Assembly: GCF_015169395.1 (NCBI RefSeq)
Contig: NZ_CP063458.1
Coordinates: 1,054,001-1,118,000 of the forward strand
Length of the DNA: 64,000 bases
DNA from: Humisphaera borealis
GTDB taxonomy: Bacteria; Planctomycetota; Phycisphaerae; Tepidisphaerales; Tepidisphaeraceae
Reading direction: 5' to 3'
Part shown: in pieces, positions 8,107 through 17,433 of the stretch
Layout: each line of letters opens with the position of its first letter
Numbering within the stretch: position 1 is the first letter of the stretch
Translations under genes and position numbers: made by a program
The notes under the pieces: generated by a model
What the model saw: only the letters and a program-made list of their open reading frames with translations
Told to the model about the DNA's origin: nothing
Databases searched by the model: none

Positions 8107-10218
8107 ATGACGTCTATCCGTTCTCTGGTGTCGGCGCTGGCCGTTGCGGCGTTCATCGCGGTGTGGTCGGTGACGTCGCCGAGTGCGATGTCGGCCGACG
8201 CCGCGGCCACCCAATCCCCCAACCTCAAGTTCTACTACCCCCTGCCGCCGGTTACCGATCCCAAGCCGATCGACGTCGACGTCTGCGTCTACGGCGGGAC
8301 CAGTGGCGGCGTGACGGCGGCCATCCAGGCCTCGCGCATGGGCAAGAAAGCCGTGGTGGTCGAGTTCGGTATCCATGTCGGCGGCCTGACGACGGGCGGC
8401 CTGAGCGCGACCGACGGCGGATCGGCCGCAGGCGGCCTGGCGCGAGAATTTTATGGCCGCGTCGGCAGCCTCGCCGGGTTCCGCCCCGCCAAGGCCGAGC
8501 AGGTCATGCTCGACATGCTCAAGGAAGCCAACGTGCCGGTCCTGTTCGAGCACCGCCTCGTCTCGGTCACCAAAGACGGCAAAGACATCACCTCAATCAA
8601 GTGCGAGAACGGCGTTGTCATCAACGCGAAGATGTTCATCGACGCGACGTACGAAGGCGACCTCTTCGCCGCCGCAGGATGCTCGTTCCATGTCGGCCGC
8701 GAGGCCAACCACGTCTACAACGAAACGATCAACGGTGTGCAGCCGGGCAAGAAGACCCACCAGTTCGTGAAAGACGTCGACCCCTACGTCGTCCCCGGCG
8801 ACCCCAAGTCGGGACTTCTCTGGGGTATCTCCCCCACCGGCCCGGGCGAGAAAGGCGCGGGCGACAATCTCATCCAGGCCTACAACTTCCGCATGCAGTT
8901 CGAAAAAGGCGGCCTGCCGTTCGTCAAACCCAATGGCTACGACGCCAAACGATACGAACTGCTCCTCCGCTACATCCAGGCGGGTGGCGGCCCGGGCGTC
9001 TATCCTCATCCCGGCGACAACAACAACAACGGCGCGTTCTCCACCGATCACATCGGGTTGAACTACGAATGGCCCGACGGCGACGGCAACTTCAGGGCCA
9101 ACCGTAACGAGGAGGCCTATTTCAAGAAGCTGTACGAAACCCGCGAGAAGATCTACCAGGACCACATCAACTACCAGATGGGACTGGTCTGGTTCCTCTG
9201 CAACGACGAGCGCGTGCCCAGAGAAATTCGCGACAAGATCGGCGAATGGGGCATGGCCCGCCATAGCTTCGAGGCGACCGGCGGCTGGCCGCACCAGCTC
9301 TACATCCGGGAAGGCCGCCGGCTTCTTGGCGAGCTCGTCATGACCGAGCACCACTGCCGTGGGGCACAGGTCGTCGACGATTCCGTGGGACTGGCGCAGT
9401 ACACCATGGATTCGCACAACACCCAGCGGTATGTCGTGATCGACCCGAAAACCAACAAAGCGGTCGTGCGAAACGAAGGCGACGTGCAGGTGGGCATTCC
9501 CGGCCCCTATCCGGTGGCGTACCGAGCGATCGTCCCGAAGGCCGATGAGATCGCCAACCTGCTCGTCCCGGTATGCCTCAGCAGTTCGCATATCGCCTAC
9601 GGCAGTATCCGCATGGAGCCGGTCTTCATGGTCCTGGGCCAGAGCGCTGCGACCGCGGCGTGCATGGCGATCGACGACAAGTCATCGGTGCAACAGGTGC
9701 CCTACGAGAAGCTCAAGGAACGACTGCTCGCCGACAAGCAGATGCTGGTCTGGACCGGCCCCAAGCGCACGACGCCGGCGGTCGGATCGGTCGCCGTGGA
9801 CAAGCTTCCGGGACTGGTCATGGACGACGCCGCGGCAACCTTCGTCGGTGATTGGGGAACCGGTCATGGGCCCGGCTTCGTCGGGGACGGCTACCGACAC
9901 GACAGTGACGTGGACAAAGGCACAAAGACCGCGACTTTTGCGATCCCCGTCAAGACCGCCGGCAAGTACGAGGTCCGCATCTCGTACGCCGCCAACAACA
10001 ACCGCGCGACCAATGCCCCGGTCAAGATCAGCGGATTTGCCGGCGGTGAAAGCAAGATGATCAAGGTAGACCAGAAGAAGTTGCCGCCGATCGACAAGCT
10101 GTTCCTGTCGCTGGGAAGTTATGAGTTCGCGGCAGGATCAACGGCGACGATCGTCATCAGCACCGAAGGAACGAACGGACACGTGATTGCCGACGCGGTG
10201 CAGTTGTTACCCCAGTAG
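8107..10218 (+). CDS. Secreted FAD-dependent oxidoreductase with golvesin-like C-terminal domain
   Basis: A 703-residue exported protein. After a signal peptide (about 1-30) comes a FAD_oxidored-type flavin fold with the dinucleotide loop CVYGGTSGGVTAAIQASRMG (about 60-79) and the GGLTTGGLSATD segment typical of this family. The last 140 residues (from about GDWGTGHGPGFVGDGYRHDS) match the golvesin or xanthan-lyase-like beta domain often attached to these planctomycete and Verrucomicrobia oxidoreductases. Such genes are common in polysaccharide degradation neighbourhoods, but the substrate is unknown. AGGAG lies five bases before the ATG. It is followed by palindromes and another exported protein on the same strand. 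Confidence 0.85.
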   Translation: MTSIRSLVSALAVAAFIAVWSVTSPSAMSADAAATQSPNLKFYYPLPPVTDPKPIDVDVCVYGGTSGGVTAAIQASRMGKKAVVVEFGIHVGGLTTGGLSATDGGSAAGGLAREFYGRVGSLAGFRPAKAEQVMLDMLKEANVPVLFEHRLVSVTKDGKDITSIKCENGVVINAKMFIDATYEGDLFAAAGCSFHVGREANHVYNETINGVQPGKKTHQFVKDVDPYVVPGDPKSGLLWGISPTGPGEKGAGDNLIQAYNFRMQFEKGGLPFVKPNGYDAKRYELLLRYIQAGGGPGVYPHPGDNNNNGAFSTDHIGLNYEWPDGDGNFRANRNEEAYFKKLYETREKIYQDHINYQMGLVWFLCNDERVPREIRDKIGEWGMARHSFEATGGWPHQLYIREGRRLLGELVMTEHHCRGAQVVDDSVGLAQYTMDSHNTQRYVVIDPKTNKAVVRNEGDVQVGIPGPYPVAYRAIVPKADEIANLLVPVCLSSSHIAYGSIRMEPVFMVLGQSAATAACMAIDDKSSVQQVPYEKLKERLLADKQMLVWTGPKRTTPAVGSVAVDKLPGLVMDDAAATFVGDWGTGHGPGFVGDGYRHDSDVDKGTKTATFAIPVKTAGKYEVRISYAANNNRATNAPVKISGFAGGESKMIKVDQKKLPPIDKLFLSLGSYEFAAGSTATIVISTEGTNGHVIADAVQLLPQ

Positions 10219-10308
10219 GGGCATACGGCAGTATGCCCGCCAGCCCCGTCATGCTTTAATACGCGAACTACCAGCACGTAGTCGGGTACACGGCCGTGTG
10301 CCCCTACG
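10219..10308. repeat. Two intergenic palindromes
   Basis: GGGCATA/TATGCCC (10219-10225 with 10232-10238) forms a hairpin directly after the stop codon. A second, imperfect palindrome spans 10277-10308 (GGGTACACGG against CCGTGTGCCC, closed by CGTA/TACG). Both are REP-like in size, share the GGGYAYACGG theme, and could end transcription of the upstream gene. Confidence 0.55.
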
Positions 10309-10330
10309 ATTGCCTCAACGAGGGATCCTC

Positions 10331-11131
10331 ATGCTTCGCAAGTTGGTCATGTCGATGATTCTTATGTCACCGTTGGCGGTTCTCGCCGCCGACAAACCTG
10401 CCGATTCCGCTCCCGCCAGGGAGAAAGACGGCCTTCCGCTCGTCTTCCATGAAGACTTCTCAGAAGGTGAAAAGGCGATCGAGAAGTTCGACATCATCGA
10501 CCCCACCGACTGGAAGATGTCGAAGAACGCCGCCGACAAGTGGGTGTTGAACCTCTTCAAGAGGCCGACCGATGCCAGCTCGGGCAAGCTGCCGGTCCGC
10601 AGCCCGTTCGGCCGGGCGATGGTGAAGGATCTGTATGTCGGCGAGTTCGTTATGGAAGTGAAGATGACGAGCACGATCCCCGCGTACGGGCATCAGGACC
10701 TGTGCCTGCATTTCGGCGAAGTGGACCCGACGCACCTGTACTACGTGCATTTCGGCCGCAAGCCCGACCCCAATGCCGGCAACATCTTCATCGTCGACGG
10801 CACGCCGCGCAAGAACCTGCTTCCGCCGCACGACAAGGGGATTGAGTGGACCGAAAAGGAGCATGTCGCCAGGGTCGTCCGCAAGCCCGACGGCCTGATC
10901 CAGATCTACTTCGACGGCAAGCTCTGGCTGGAAGTGAAGAACGACAAGTTCCCCGTCGGCCGGGTTGGCGTGGGTTCGTTCGACGATACCGGCGAGTTCA
11001 GCGAGATCACCGTCTGGGGCAAGAAGGCAGAGAAGCCCGCCCCGCTGCCACAACCGCAGCCGCAGCCGACGGCCAAACCCGCCCCCGCCACCAAGGCCCC
11101 GAGCAAGACGGAAGCCAAGCCGGCGAAGTAA
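10331..11131 (+). CDS. Secreted DUF1080-like (concanavalin-fold) protein
   Basis: A 266-residue exported protein. The start at 10331 is preceded by GAGGG and gives a signal peptide (MLRKLVMSMILMSPLAVLAA). The mature part reads as a LamG/DUF1080-type beta sandwich: VFHEDFSEGE near the start, LYVGEFVMEVKMTS, AYGHQDLCLHFGEVDPTHLYY, and VGVGSFDDTGEFSEITVWG near the end, the last being the usual closing strand. The tail is Pro/Ala/Lys-rich low complexity. DUF1080 proteins are linked to glycoside hydrolysis in planctomycetes. It lies in a run with the FAD oxidoreductase before it and the DUF6797 protein after it, separated from the latter by an inverted repeat pair. Confidence 0.75.
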   Translation: MLRKLVMSMILMSPLAVLAADKPADSAPAREKDGLPLVFHEDFSEGEKAIEKFDIIDPTDWKMSKNAADKWVLNLFKRPTDASSGKLPVRSPFGRAMVKDLYVGEFVMEVKMTSTIPAYGHQDLCLHFGEVDPTHLYYVHFGRKPDPNAGNIFIVDGTPRKNLLPPHDKGIEWTEKEHVARVVRKPDGLIQIYFDGKLWLEVKNDKFPVGRVGVGSFDDTGEFSEITVWGKKAEKPAPLPQPQPQPTAKPAPATKAPSKTEAKPAK

Positions 11132-11150
11132 AGCTTGCATTTGTCACATG

Positions 11151-11324
11151 GGGCGTCCGTGACACGGCTTTCCAAGCCGAGCGAACTGCGCCCGAGCGTC
11201 GGACGGTATTGATCCTCTGTGACCCCCTCACTTCGTCAGAATGAAGTCGAAGGATCTGAGGATTTACGATTGTTGTACGCGGGGCGCACCTCGCACGGCT
11301 TAGAAAGCCGTGTCACGGACGCCC
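11151..11324. repeat. REP-like inverted repeat pair
   Basis: Arms at about 11151-11182 and 11292-11324 are imperfect reverse complements; the left arm begins GGGCGTCCGTGACACGGCTT. The arms share the GTGACACGG core with the pair at 19657-19772, so both belong to one family. The intervening 110 bp has no reading frame of note. Confidence 0.75.
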
Positions 11325-11337
11325 GGCAGAAAGCCCG

Positions 11338-13752
11338 ATGATCATGCTGCGATATCGAGGGTTGGCGTTGTGTGTGGTTTCGCTGGTCACCGGTGCGTCG
11401 GTGGTCGCGCAGGTGAACAAGCCGGCCGATCCAAAGTCGGCGGACGCAAAGCCATCCGCCGCCAAGCCCAGGAAGCCTGCCACAAAGCCGGCCGAGAACA
11501 AGCCCGACGAGTGGCTCGCGCAGATGGACTACGGCCCGTTCCTGATGACGTCCGTCGCCCGCAGCGGCAAGGCGTACAAGAGCGAAGGCTTCCAGGCCGA
11601 CAACGGCCCGAAGTTTCCGGTCGACACCATCCCCGACATGGTCGCGACGAAGGGGATCGTCATCCCCCTCGGCCCCAAGGACGCTAAAGGCAAACCGGCC
11701 GCGACCGTGGTCTTCGATACCGAGCGCCTGACGATGGCAGCCGGCTGGATCGGCGGCTGGTTGGATGTGACCGGGTCGATGTTGACGAACCACAAGGGGA
11801 CAAGCCTGGTGGCGATGGAGGGGAAGGAAGCGTTTCGCTTGTCTGCTGCTGATCCGGCCGTCGGAGGGATCGCCCCCGGATCCGCAAATACGCGGTTCAT
11901 CGGCGTCTATCGGGGCGACAAAGCGGTCGTGCTCTCTTACGAATTGAAGGGCGTCGCCGTCCTGGAGACCTCCGCCTTCGACGCCGAGACACAAACTTTT
12001 TCGCGTCAGTTCCAGTTTGGCGAATCGGCGGGTCCGGTCTCAGTCCCCCTCGTCGATGCCGTGAACGAGGTGAAGATCATTAACGGGCAAGTGGCCACCC
12101 TTGGTGCGGGCGACCAAAAGCTTCGCGTCGCACTGACGAATCGTAGCTCCCCTGGCGAACTGTCGGTTGCAGGTCAGCGGCTGGTTCTATCCTTCCCCGA
12201 AGGCAAAGGTGGCAAGGTAGAGGTGACTCTCACTGTGCAGGGAGCGAACGCGCCTGCTTCACTGCCGGCAGTGAAGCCCTCTGACTTCCCGTCACTCGTC
12301 GCGGCCGGACCGACGCGATGGAAACCCATCACCACCGCCGGCAAACTCGGCGACGCACCCGGCACCGCGCCGAAGAAAGGTGCCGACCCCGCCTTCGTCG
12401 TCGACGACCTCACCCTGCCGTTTAAGAACGACTACAACGCCTGGTTCCGCCTCGGCGGGCACGATTTCTTCTCCGACGGACGCGCCGCCGTTTGCACGAT
12501 CAACGGCGACGTCTGGATCGTCTCCGGCATTGACGCCAAGCTCGAGAAACTGACCTGGACGCGGTTCGCGACCGGCCTCTATATGCCGCTGGGCCTGCGC
12601 GTCATCGACGACAAGGTTTACGTCTGCGGCCGCGATCAGATCACGCGGCTCCACGACACCAACAACGACGGCGAGGCCGATTACTACGAGAACTTCAGCT
12701 CGGCAGGCGAAACCCACCCTTCCTACCACGGCCTGGTCTTTGACTTGCAAACAGACGTCGCCGGCAACTTCTACTATGCCCGCGGCGGCATCGGTATGAA
12801 GCCTGAGCTCGACGGCCATGGGCAGTTGATTGCGCTGACCAAGGACGGCAAGACTGCCAAACCCATCGCATCGGGCCTGCGTGCCCCGAATGGGCTGGGC
12901 GTCGTCCGCGGCAAGTGGGTGACCGTCGGCGACAACCAGGGCAACTGGATTCCGACGTCGCGCGTCAGCCTGATCGATCCGGCCGTGACCGTGGGTGCCA
13001 ATCCTTTCCTGGGCTTCCTGCCGCACCACCATCAGAAGACGATGCCCAGTGAGGCCGCCCCGCCGATCGTCTGGATTCCGCACGCGCTGGACAACTCCAG
13101 CGGCGGGCAGTGCGACATCCCTGCCGGGGCGTGGGGCGAATACGCCGGCCAGTGGATTCACACCAGCTTCGGCGCAGCGTGCGCCATGCTGCTGCTCCCT
13201 GATGCCGCGACGCCGGACGGCCAGATGCCGAAGCAGGCCGCGGTCGCGCGGATTCCGCTCGACTTCGCCACCGGCATTATGCGGCCGCGGTTCAATCCGA
13301 AAGACGGACAACTCTACGTCAGCGGTGTGGGCGGCGGATGGCAGACCAAGGGCACCGCTGACGGCGGTCTGTACCGCATTCGCCACACGGGCAAACCCGG
13401 TCACCTGCCGACGAAGTTCGCGGTCGTATCCGGCGGCGTGCAGCTCAGCTTCGCCGTCGCCCTCGATAAGAAAGACGCCGCCGACCCCGGCAACTACGCC
13501 GTCGAGCAGTGGAACTATAAGTGGACCGAGAAGTACGGCTCCCCCGACTTCAGCGCGATCAACCCCGAGAAGGCCGGCAACGACGAAGTCGCAGTGAAGT
13601 CGGTCATCGTGTCGGAAGACGGGAAGACCGTCACGTTGAAGCTCGACAAGCTGATGCCCGTCAATCAGATGTTGATCGAATGCAAACTGATCACCGCTGA
13701 CGACAAAGATCTGGACGTGAAGGTCTACGCGACGATTAACTCGGTCCCCTAA
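11338..13752 (+). CDS. Secreted DUF6797 / sorbosone-dehydrogenase-like beta-propeller protein
   Basis: An 804-residue exported protein. A signal peptide (about 1-25) is followed by a Lys/Ala/Pro-rich linker and then a domain opening EWLAQMDYGPFLMTSV with KGIVIPLG and LTMAAGWIGGWLD, which matches DUF6797. From about residue 360 a second part with WFRLGGHDFFSDGRAAVCTI, LYMPLGLRVIDDKVYVC and LHDTNNDGEADYYENF is a six-bladed propeller like the PQQ-dependent sugar dehydrogenases. No CxxCH haem motif is present, although many relatives carry one. The ATG at 11338 or the one two codons later may be the start. Enzymatic activity is unproven. Confidence 0.75.
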   Translation: MIMLRYRGLALCVVSLVTGASVVAQVNKPADPKSADAKPSAAKPRKPATKPAENKPDEWLAQMDYGPFLMTSVARSGKAYKSEGFQADNGPKFPVDTIPDMVATKGIVIPLGPKDAKGKPAATVVFDTERLTMAAGWIGGWLDVTGSMLTNHKGTSLVAMEGKEAFRLSAADPAVGGIAPGSANTRFIGVYRGDKAVVLSYELKGVAVLETSAFDAETQTFSRQFQFGESAGPVSVPLVDAVNEVKIINGQVATLGAGDQKLRVALTNRSSPGELSVAGQRLVLSFPEGKGGKVEVTLTVQGANAPASLPAVKPSDFPSLVAAGPTRWKPITTAGKLGDAPGTAPKKGADPAFVVDDLTLPFKNDYNAWFRLGGHDFFSDGRAAVCTINGDVWIVSGIDAKLEKLTWTRFATGLYMPLGLRVIDDKVYVCGRDQITRLHDTNNDGEADYYENFSSAGETHPSYHGLVFDLQTDVAGNFYYARGGIGMKPELDGHGQLIALTKDGKTAKPIASGLRAPNGLGVVRGKWVTVGDNQGNWIPTSRVSLIDPAVTVGANPFLGFLPHHHQKTMPSEAAPPIVWIPHALDNSSGGQCDIPAGAWGEYAGQWIHTSFGAACAMLLLPDAATPDGQMPKQAAVARIPLDFATGIMRPRFNPKDGQLYVSGVGGGWQTKGTADGGLYRIRHTGKPGHLPTKFAVVSGGVQLSFAVALDKKDAADPGNYAVEQWNYKWTEKYGSPDFSAINPEKAGNDEVAVKSVIVSEDGKTVTLKLDKLMPVNQMLIECKLITADDKDLDVKVYATINSVP

Positions 13753-13792
13753 CTGGATCGACAACCACGGCGCCGTAATCATGAATGGAACG

Positions 13793-13835
13793 GACAGCCC
13801 GAGGCCGTTCTCAAGAATGAGCGCTTCGGGCTGTC
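13793..13835. terminator. Convergent stem-loop between dehydrogenase-like gene and response regulator
   Basis: GACAGCCCGA (13793-13802) pairs perfectly with TCGGGCTGTC (13826-13835), leaving a 23-base loop. It lies between two convergent genes and lacks a T-tract, so it is a stem-loop that may serve both directions. Confidence 0.5.
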
Positions 13836-13864
13836 TTACGTTCGTAGGCGCCAAATCACGCAGC

Positions 13865-14248
13865 TCAACTCGTCAGCGTGGTCCTTCGGATGGCATCGGC
13901 GAGCGACTGGCCGTCGATCGGCTTGACCAGATGCTCGCGGAAGCCGGCCTGGTGGCTGCGGTCCACGTCCTCGTCCGTGCCGAACCCGCTCAGCGCGATT
14001 CCTCGAACGACCGGCTTGAGCACGCGCAGTTGCCGCATCAAGGTCAGCCCGTCGCCGTCCGGAAGCTGAATGTCGCTGATCATCAGGTCGAGTTGATCGC
14101 CTCGAATGTGTTCAAGCGCCGCTGCCAACGTGTCCGCGGTCGCGGTGGTGTGACCTGCCATGGACAATACGGATTGCAGCGCGGCGCGTGTCGGAGGATC
14201 GTCTTCGACAAGCAGAATCTTCAGCGGTTTCTGCGGCTCGACCTCCAA
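13865..14248 (-). CDS. Single-domain response regulator
   Basis: A 127-residue receiver domain with no output domain. Acidic pocket residues lie in LLVEDDPPT (E15, D16, D17), the phospho-acceptor is D59 in MISDIQLPDGDG, followed by ALSGFG and the conserved Lys in HLVKPIDG. It starts 12 bp after the stop of the sensor kinase on the same strand, so the two almost certainly form an operon and a phosphorelay pair. With no DNA-binding domain it probably passes phosphate onward or acts by protein contact. Confidence 0.92.
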   Translation of the reverse strand: MEVEPQKPLKILLVEDDPPTRAALQSVLSMAGHTTATADTLAAALEHIRGDQLDLMISDIQLPDGDGLTLMRQLRVLKPVVRGIALSGFGTDEDVDRSHQAGFREHLVKPIDGQSLADAIRRTTLTS

Positions 14249-14260
14249 CGGGTCTGGTTG

Positions 14261-16804
14261 CTATTCCCGCAACGGTACCGGCGGGAGCGGCAGTTCGACT
14301 GTAACGTTGGTACCGCGGTTCTCGCCAAGACTGGATACGCGAACGCTGCCGTCGTGGACTTCTGCGATGGCCTTGACGATCGTGAGACCCAGGCCCAGTC
14401 CACCAAACTGGGGCGAATTTACTCGCCGCCCCTGCTCGAAGGGTACGAACAGTCGCGGCAGGATTTCGGGATGAATGCCGATCCCGGTGTCCATGGCCTC
14501 CAGGAAAAGCCTGCCCTCGGGAGAAATCGAATCCGAAGTGCGGATCAATACGCTTCCCTTTGCCGGGGTGAACTTGATCGCGTTGCTGAGCAGGTTGGAA
14601 ACCAGTTGCTGCATGCGGGCTGGATCGGCATTCAACTGGTGCGACGCCGCCCAGAGTTCGACGGTCAACGTGATTTTCTTTTCGGCTGCCAGCGGTTTCT
14701 GCGATTCGACCACCTTCTCGATGACCTCGGCCAGATCGGTTGCCCGGCGCGACACGAAAAACTTTCCACGCTGAATCCGTGTCACATCGAGCAGGTCGTC
14801 GATCAGACGGCTTTCGAGCTCGACCTGCTGGCGGATGACGCGCACCTCTCGACGATGCTCTTCGTTCAGGGTCCTGTCGCGTTCCATCGAAGAGGCATAA
14901 AGCAGGACCGGCGTGAGAGGGGTGCGGAGCTCATGGCTCAGCATCGCCAGGAACTGGTCCTTGGTTCGGTTCGCCTGCTCGGCGACGCGCCGCGCCTCCT
15001 GGGCCGCCTGTTCGGCGAGCTTTCGCGCGGTGATGTCAGTGACGATGCCTTCGATAGCGACCGGTTTGCCGTTGTCGTCGTAGACGCCGTGGGCCTGATC
15101 CCAAACCCACTTCTCGCGTCCCTGACGCGTCGTGATCCGATACTCCAGATGAATGGCCGTTCGATCCGTCAGGGCCTTAAGAATGGCTTGACGGTTCGGG
15201 GGCAGATCCTCCGGATGGACGAGCATGTCCCATTTCACGGCGGCCCGGGTGGTGAAGTCTTCCGGCGTGTAGCCCGTGAGCGTGGCCGCGAAATCAGAAA
15301 GCAGTTCGAAGGACCAGATTTCGTCGTCGATGCCACACCGGTACACCATGCCCGAAAGGTTGGAAACCAGCGACGCGTAGGCGCGTCCGCGCTCGTTCAG
15401 CACGTTGATCATCCGGTAGCGCTCCAGCGCGATCCCCGCAAGATGCGCCGCGGACTCGATCAGCCTTAAGTCCGATCGTGTCGGGGCGCGTGGCTGGCCG
15501 TAGTACATCGCGAACGTGCCGAGGATCTGTCCTCTGGCCCCGAGAATGGGCTGCGACCAGCAGGATTGAAGTCCGAAGCGGTTGGCCAATGACAGGAATG
15601 GCACCCAAAGCGGGTCCGTTCGAACATTGCTGACCACGACCCTTTCGCGACGGAACACTGCGGTCCCGCAGGAACCGGCGACCGGCCCCACCTGGATTCC
15701 ATCGACCATCTGGTTGTATTGGGGAGGCAGACCCGGGCCGGCCGCCACCCGAAGGGTCTTGCCGTCAGGCTCCAGCACCAGCACCGAACCGATCATGCCG
15801 GGGGAGTTCGATTCGATCGCCCGGACGAGTTCGTTCAATGCCAACGACGGAGGCTCGCCGGCGACGATGCGCTCCAGCACGGTGTTCTGCGTTTTGCGGT
15901 CGCGCAGCGCCGACTGAAACTCCTCGAAAAGCACAGCGAGCACCAGCGTCGAAATTGCCACAATGGAAAAGTACGTCTCGGCCCATTCGGCTTGATCCAG
16001 AATGGCCGACTCGTCGGAGCCCGGCAGTTGTCCCCCTGTCGAGAGCTGCCAGGTGCCGACGGTTCCGACAATCGCGATCGAGATCGCGGATCCGAGAACG
16101 CCGGTCCGGAACCCGGACAGCAGGAGGATCGGCATGGACGCATAGACAGCGACGCGCGCCGCAATACCGGGCATAAACTGTGCCTGGAACAACGTCCAGG
16201 AGATGACGGCCAGCAGCGAGAGGATGCAGACGGCTTCGATTCGTCGACGAACGCTGAATTGCCGAACACGCCGCACGGTTGCCGCGAGCATCAGCGGCGC
16301 AAGAATCACGATCCCCATCAAGGTGGAACTCGCCCAGATCCGCCACTCCATCAGCACATCATGGTGATGGCCCATGTACGCGAGTACGCCCATGCCGGCC
16401 GTGGCCGCAACGATTGTGACGGCGGAACCAACTGCACCCAGCGCGAGCAATTCCCCACGCGTGGAAAGTGGCTCGTCCTGATTGAGGAGCGGGCGGAGAA
16501 AGACCGCTCCGATAGTCGGCACACCGATATCAATCAGCATGAACATCAGGACGACATCGATCCGTCGTCCCGTCATCGCATTGGCCAGGATGCTGGCGGC
16601 CACCATCGCCGCGACGTACCAGAACCAGGCTCGTCGTTCGATGCGGCAAAGAAGTGCCAGCACAAACGCGGTCGGCGGCCAGACAAAGCTGATGTCGTCC
16701 GGCCCGACTCGAAAGTGAAGGGAAAGCGCCGTCAGAAAGTAATAAGCAATACCCGCGCCCGCCGCGCCTAAGGCAAGCCGTACCCTTGTCCCGTCAATGC
16801 CCAT
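14261..16804 (-). CDS. MASE1 / GAF / PAS sensor histidine kinase
   Basis: A membrane sensor kinase. Numbering from the ATG at 16804 (847 residues; the frame continues upstream to 16867 without better support), the first 300 residues contain about eight hydrophobic segments beginning VRLALGAAGAGIAYYFLTAL, the MASE1 pattern. A GAF domain follows (VAAGPGLPPQYNQMVDGI to GIALERYRM), then a PAS domain ending in IVTDITARKLAEQ, and a HisKA domain with FLAMLSHELRTPLTPVL (phospho-His about residue 624). The HATPase domain shows the N box NLLSNAIKFTPAKGS, DTGIGI and GLGLGLTIVKAIAEVHDG. It is followed by the stand-alone receiver. The signal is unknown. Confidence 0.92.
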   Translation of the reverse strand: MGIDGTRVRLALGAAGAGIAYYFLTALSLHFRVGPDDISFVWPPTAFVLALLCRIERRAWFWYVAAMVAASILANAMTGRRIDVVLMFMLIDIGVPTIGAVFLRPLLNQDEPLSTRGELLALGAVGSAVTIVAATAGMGVLAYMGHHHDVLMEWRIWASSTLMGIVILAPLMLAATVRRVRQFSVRRRIEAVCILSLLAVISWTLFQAQFMPGIAARVAVYASMPILLLSGFRTGVLGSAISIAIVGTVGTWQLSTGGQLPGSDESAILDQAEWAETYFSIVAISTLVLAVLFEEFQSALRDRKTQNTVLERIVAGEPPSLALNELVRAIESNSPGMIGSVLVLEPDGKTLRVAAGPGLPPQYNQMVDGIQVGPVAGSCGTAVFRRERVVVSNVRTDPLWVPFLSLANRFGLQSCWSQPILGARGQILGTFAMYYGQPRAPTRSDLRLIESAAHLAGIALERYRMINVLNERGRAYASLVSNLSGMVYRCGIDDEIWSFELLSDFAATLTGYTPEDFTTRAAVKWDMLVHPEDLPPNRQAILKALTDRTAIHLEYRITTRQGREKWVWDQAHGVYDDNGKPVAIEGIVTDITARKLAEQAAQEARRVAEQANRTKDQFLAMLSHELRTPLTPVLLYASSMERDRTLNEEHRREVRVIRQQVELESRLIDDLLDVTRIQRGKFFVSRRATDLAEVIEKVVESQKPLAAEKKITLTVELWAASHQLNADPARMQQLVSNLLSNAIKFTPAKGSVLIRTSDSISPEGRLFLEAMDTGIGIHPEILPRLFVPFEQGRRVNSPQFGGLGLGLTIVKAIAEVHDGSVRVSSLGENRGTNVTVELPLPPVPLRE

Positions 16805-16913
16805 GCGAGCAGGATACCACAAAGAGCAGCGGTGGCTCCGGGCCTCCAACGACGTAATGCCTGGCAAGGGACTTCCCTACTGCCGACCGTCGCCAGCACC
16901 ATTCTAGGGGTTA

Positions 16914-17326
16914 TTAGAGCGTTCCCTTGGTGTAGTGGAATCGAACCCCCGCCGCTTCGGCGGCCACAAGGAGAACCTCAATTGCCTTCAAATCTCGAAG
17001 GATCGGGTTGGGTTGCTTGTAGTCGTTCAGATTCGCGGACACGAAGGCATGGATCGCACGAACCGAGACCAGCGCCTCGGTGGGGCTGAACCAGCGTTCG
17101 GGGGAAGACGCATCTTGCTGGGGTCGAAGCCGTCGGCTTCCATTTGCGCCGCAAGCACCGCGGGGTTTTCCGATAGCATCGATGTGAGCGGTTCTACCTT
17201 GCACCGGCGTGCGGTGAAGTCGAGTTTGTCCGCCTCGCGTACGAGGGCCTTGCCGGTCGCGCCTTTTGAATAGGCCGCCAGAGCCGGAATCTCTTTGTCT
17301 AACGTGACGAGAAGGGCCTGAGCCAT
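16914..17326 (-). pseudogene. Conserved planctomycete hypothetical, broken by a one-base frameshift
   Basis: Two overlapping frames together make one protein. The first (from the ATG at 17326) reads MAQALLVTLDKEIPALAAYS up to FDPSKMRLPP. The second continues ERWFSPTEALVSVRAIHAFV through IEVLLVAAEAAGVRFH to the stop at 16914. The switch falls in a G5 run on the plus strand (17100-17104); one extra base there would restore a single protein of about 137 residues. The fused sequence looks like a family of small cytosolic planctomycete proteins of unknown function that often precede a partner such as the next gene upstream. A real frameshift, slippage, or sequencing error are all possible. Confidence 0.65.
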
Positions 17327-17433
17327 GGGTGGATGTTCCGCGAAGTCGAGTCCGGGCAGGCGTAAAGAAGGCCGCCCGGGGTGGGTGTTGCAACAGTGAC
17401 GGCAGGTGAGGGTTGTCGTGTTTGCAGTGCTTC

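Noticed and set aside
12292-13854. 520-residue minus-strand frame
   Set aside because: It is the shadow of the DUF6797/dehydrogenase-like gene and is rich in Arg, Ala and Val, with no recognisable domain.
13781-15469. 562-residue plus-strand frame
   Set aside because: It is antisense to the receiver and sensor kinase genes, both of which have clear catalytic motifs on the other strand.
16914-16990. tRNA-like T-arm sequence (TGGAATCGAACCCC)
   Set aside because: No acceptor or anticodon stem surrounds it, and it is part of the coding frame of the broken hypothetical gene.
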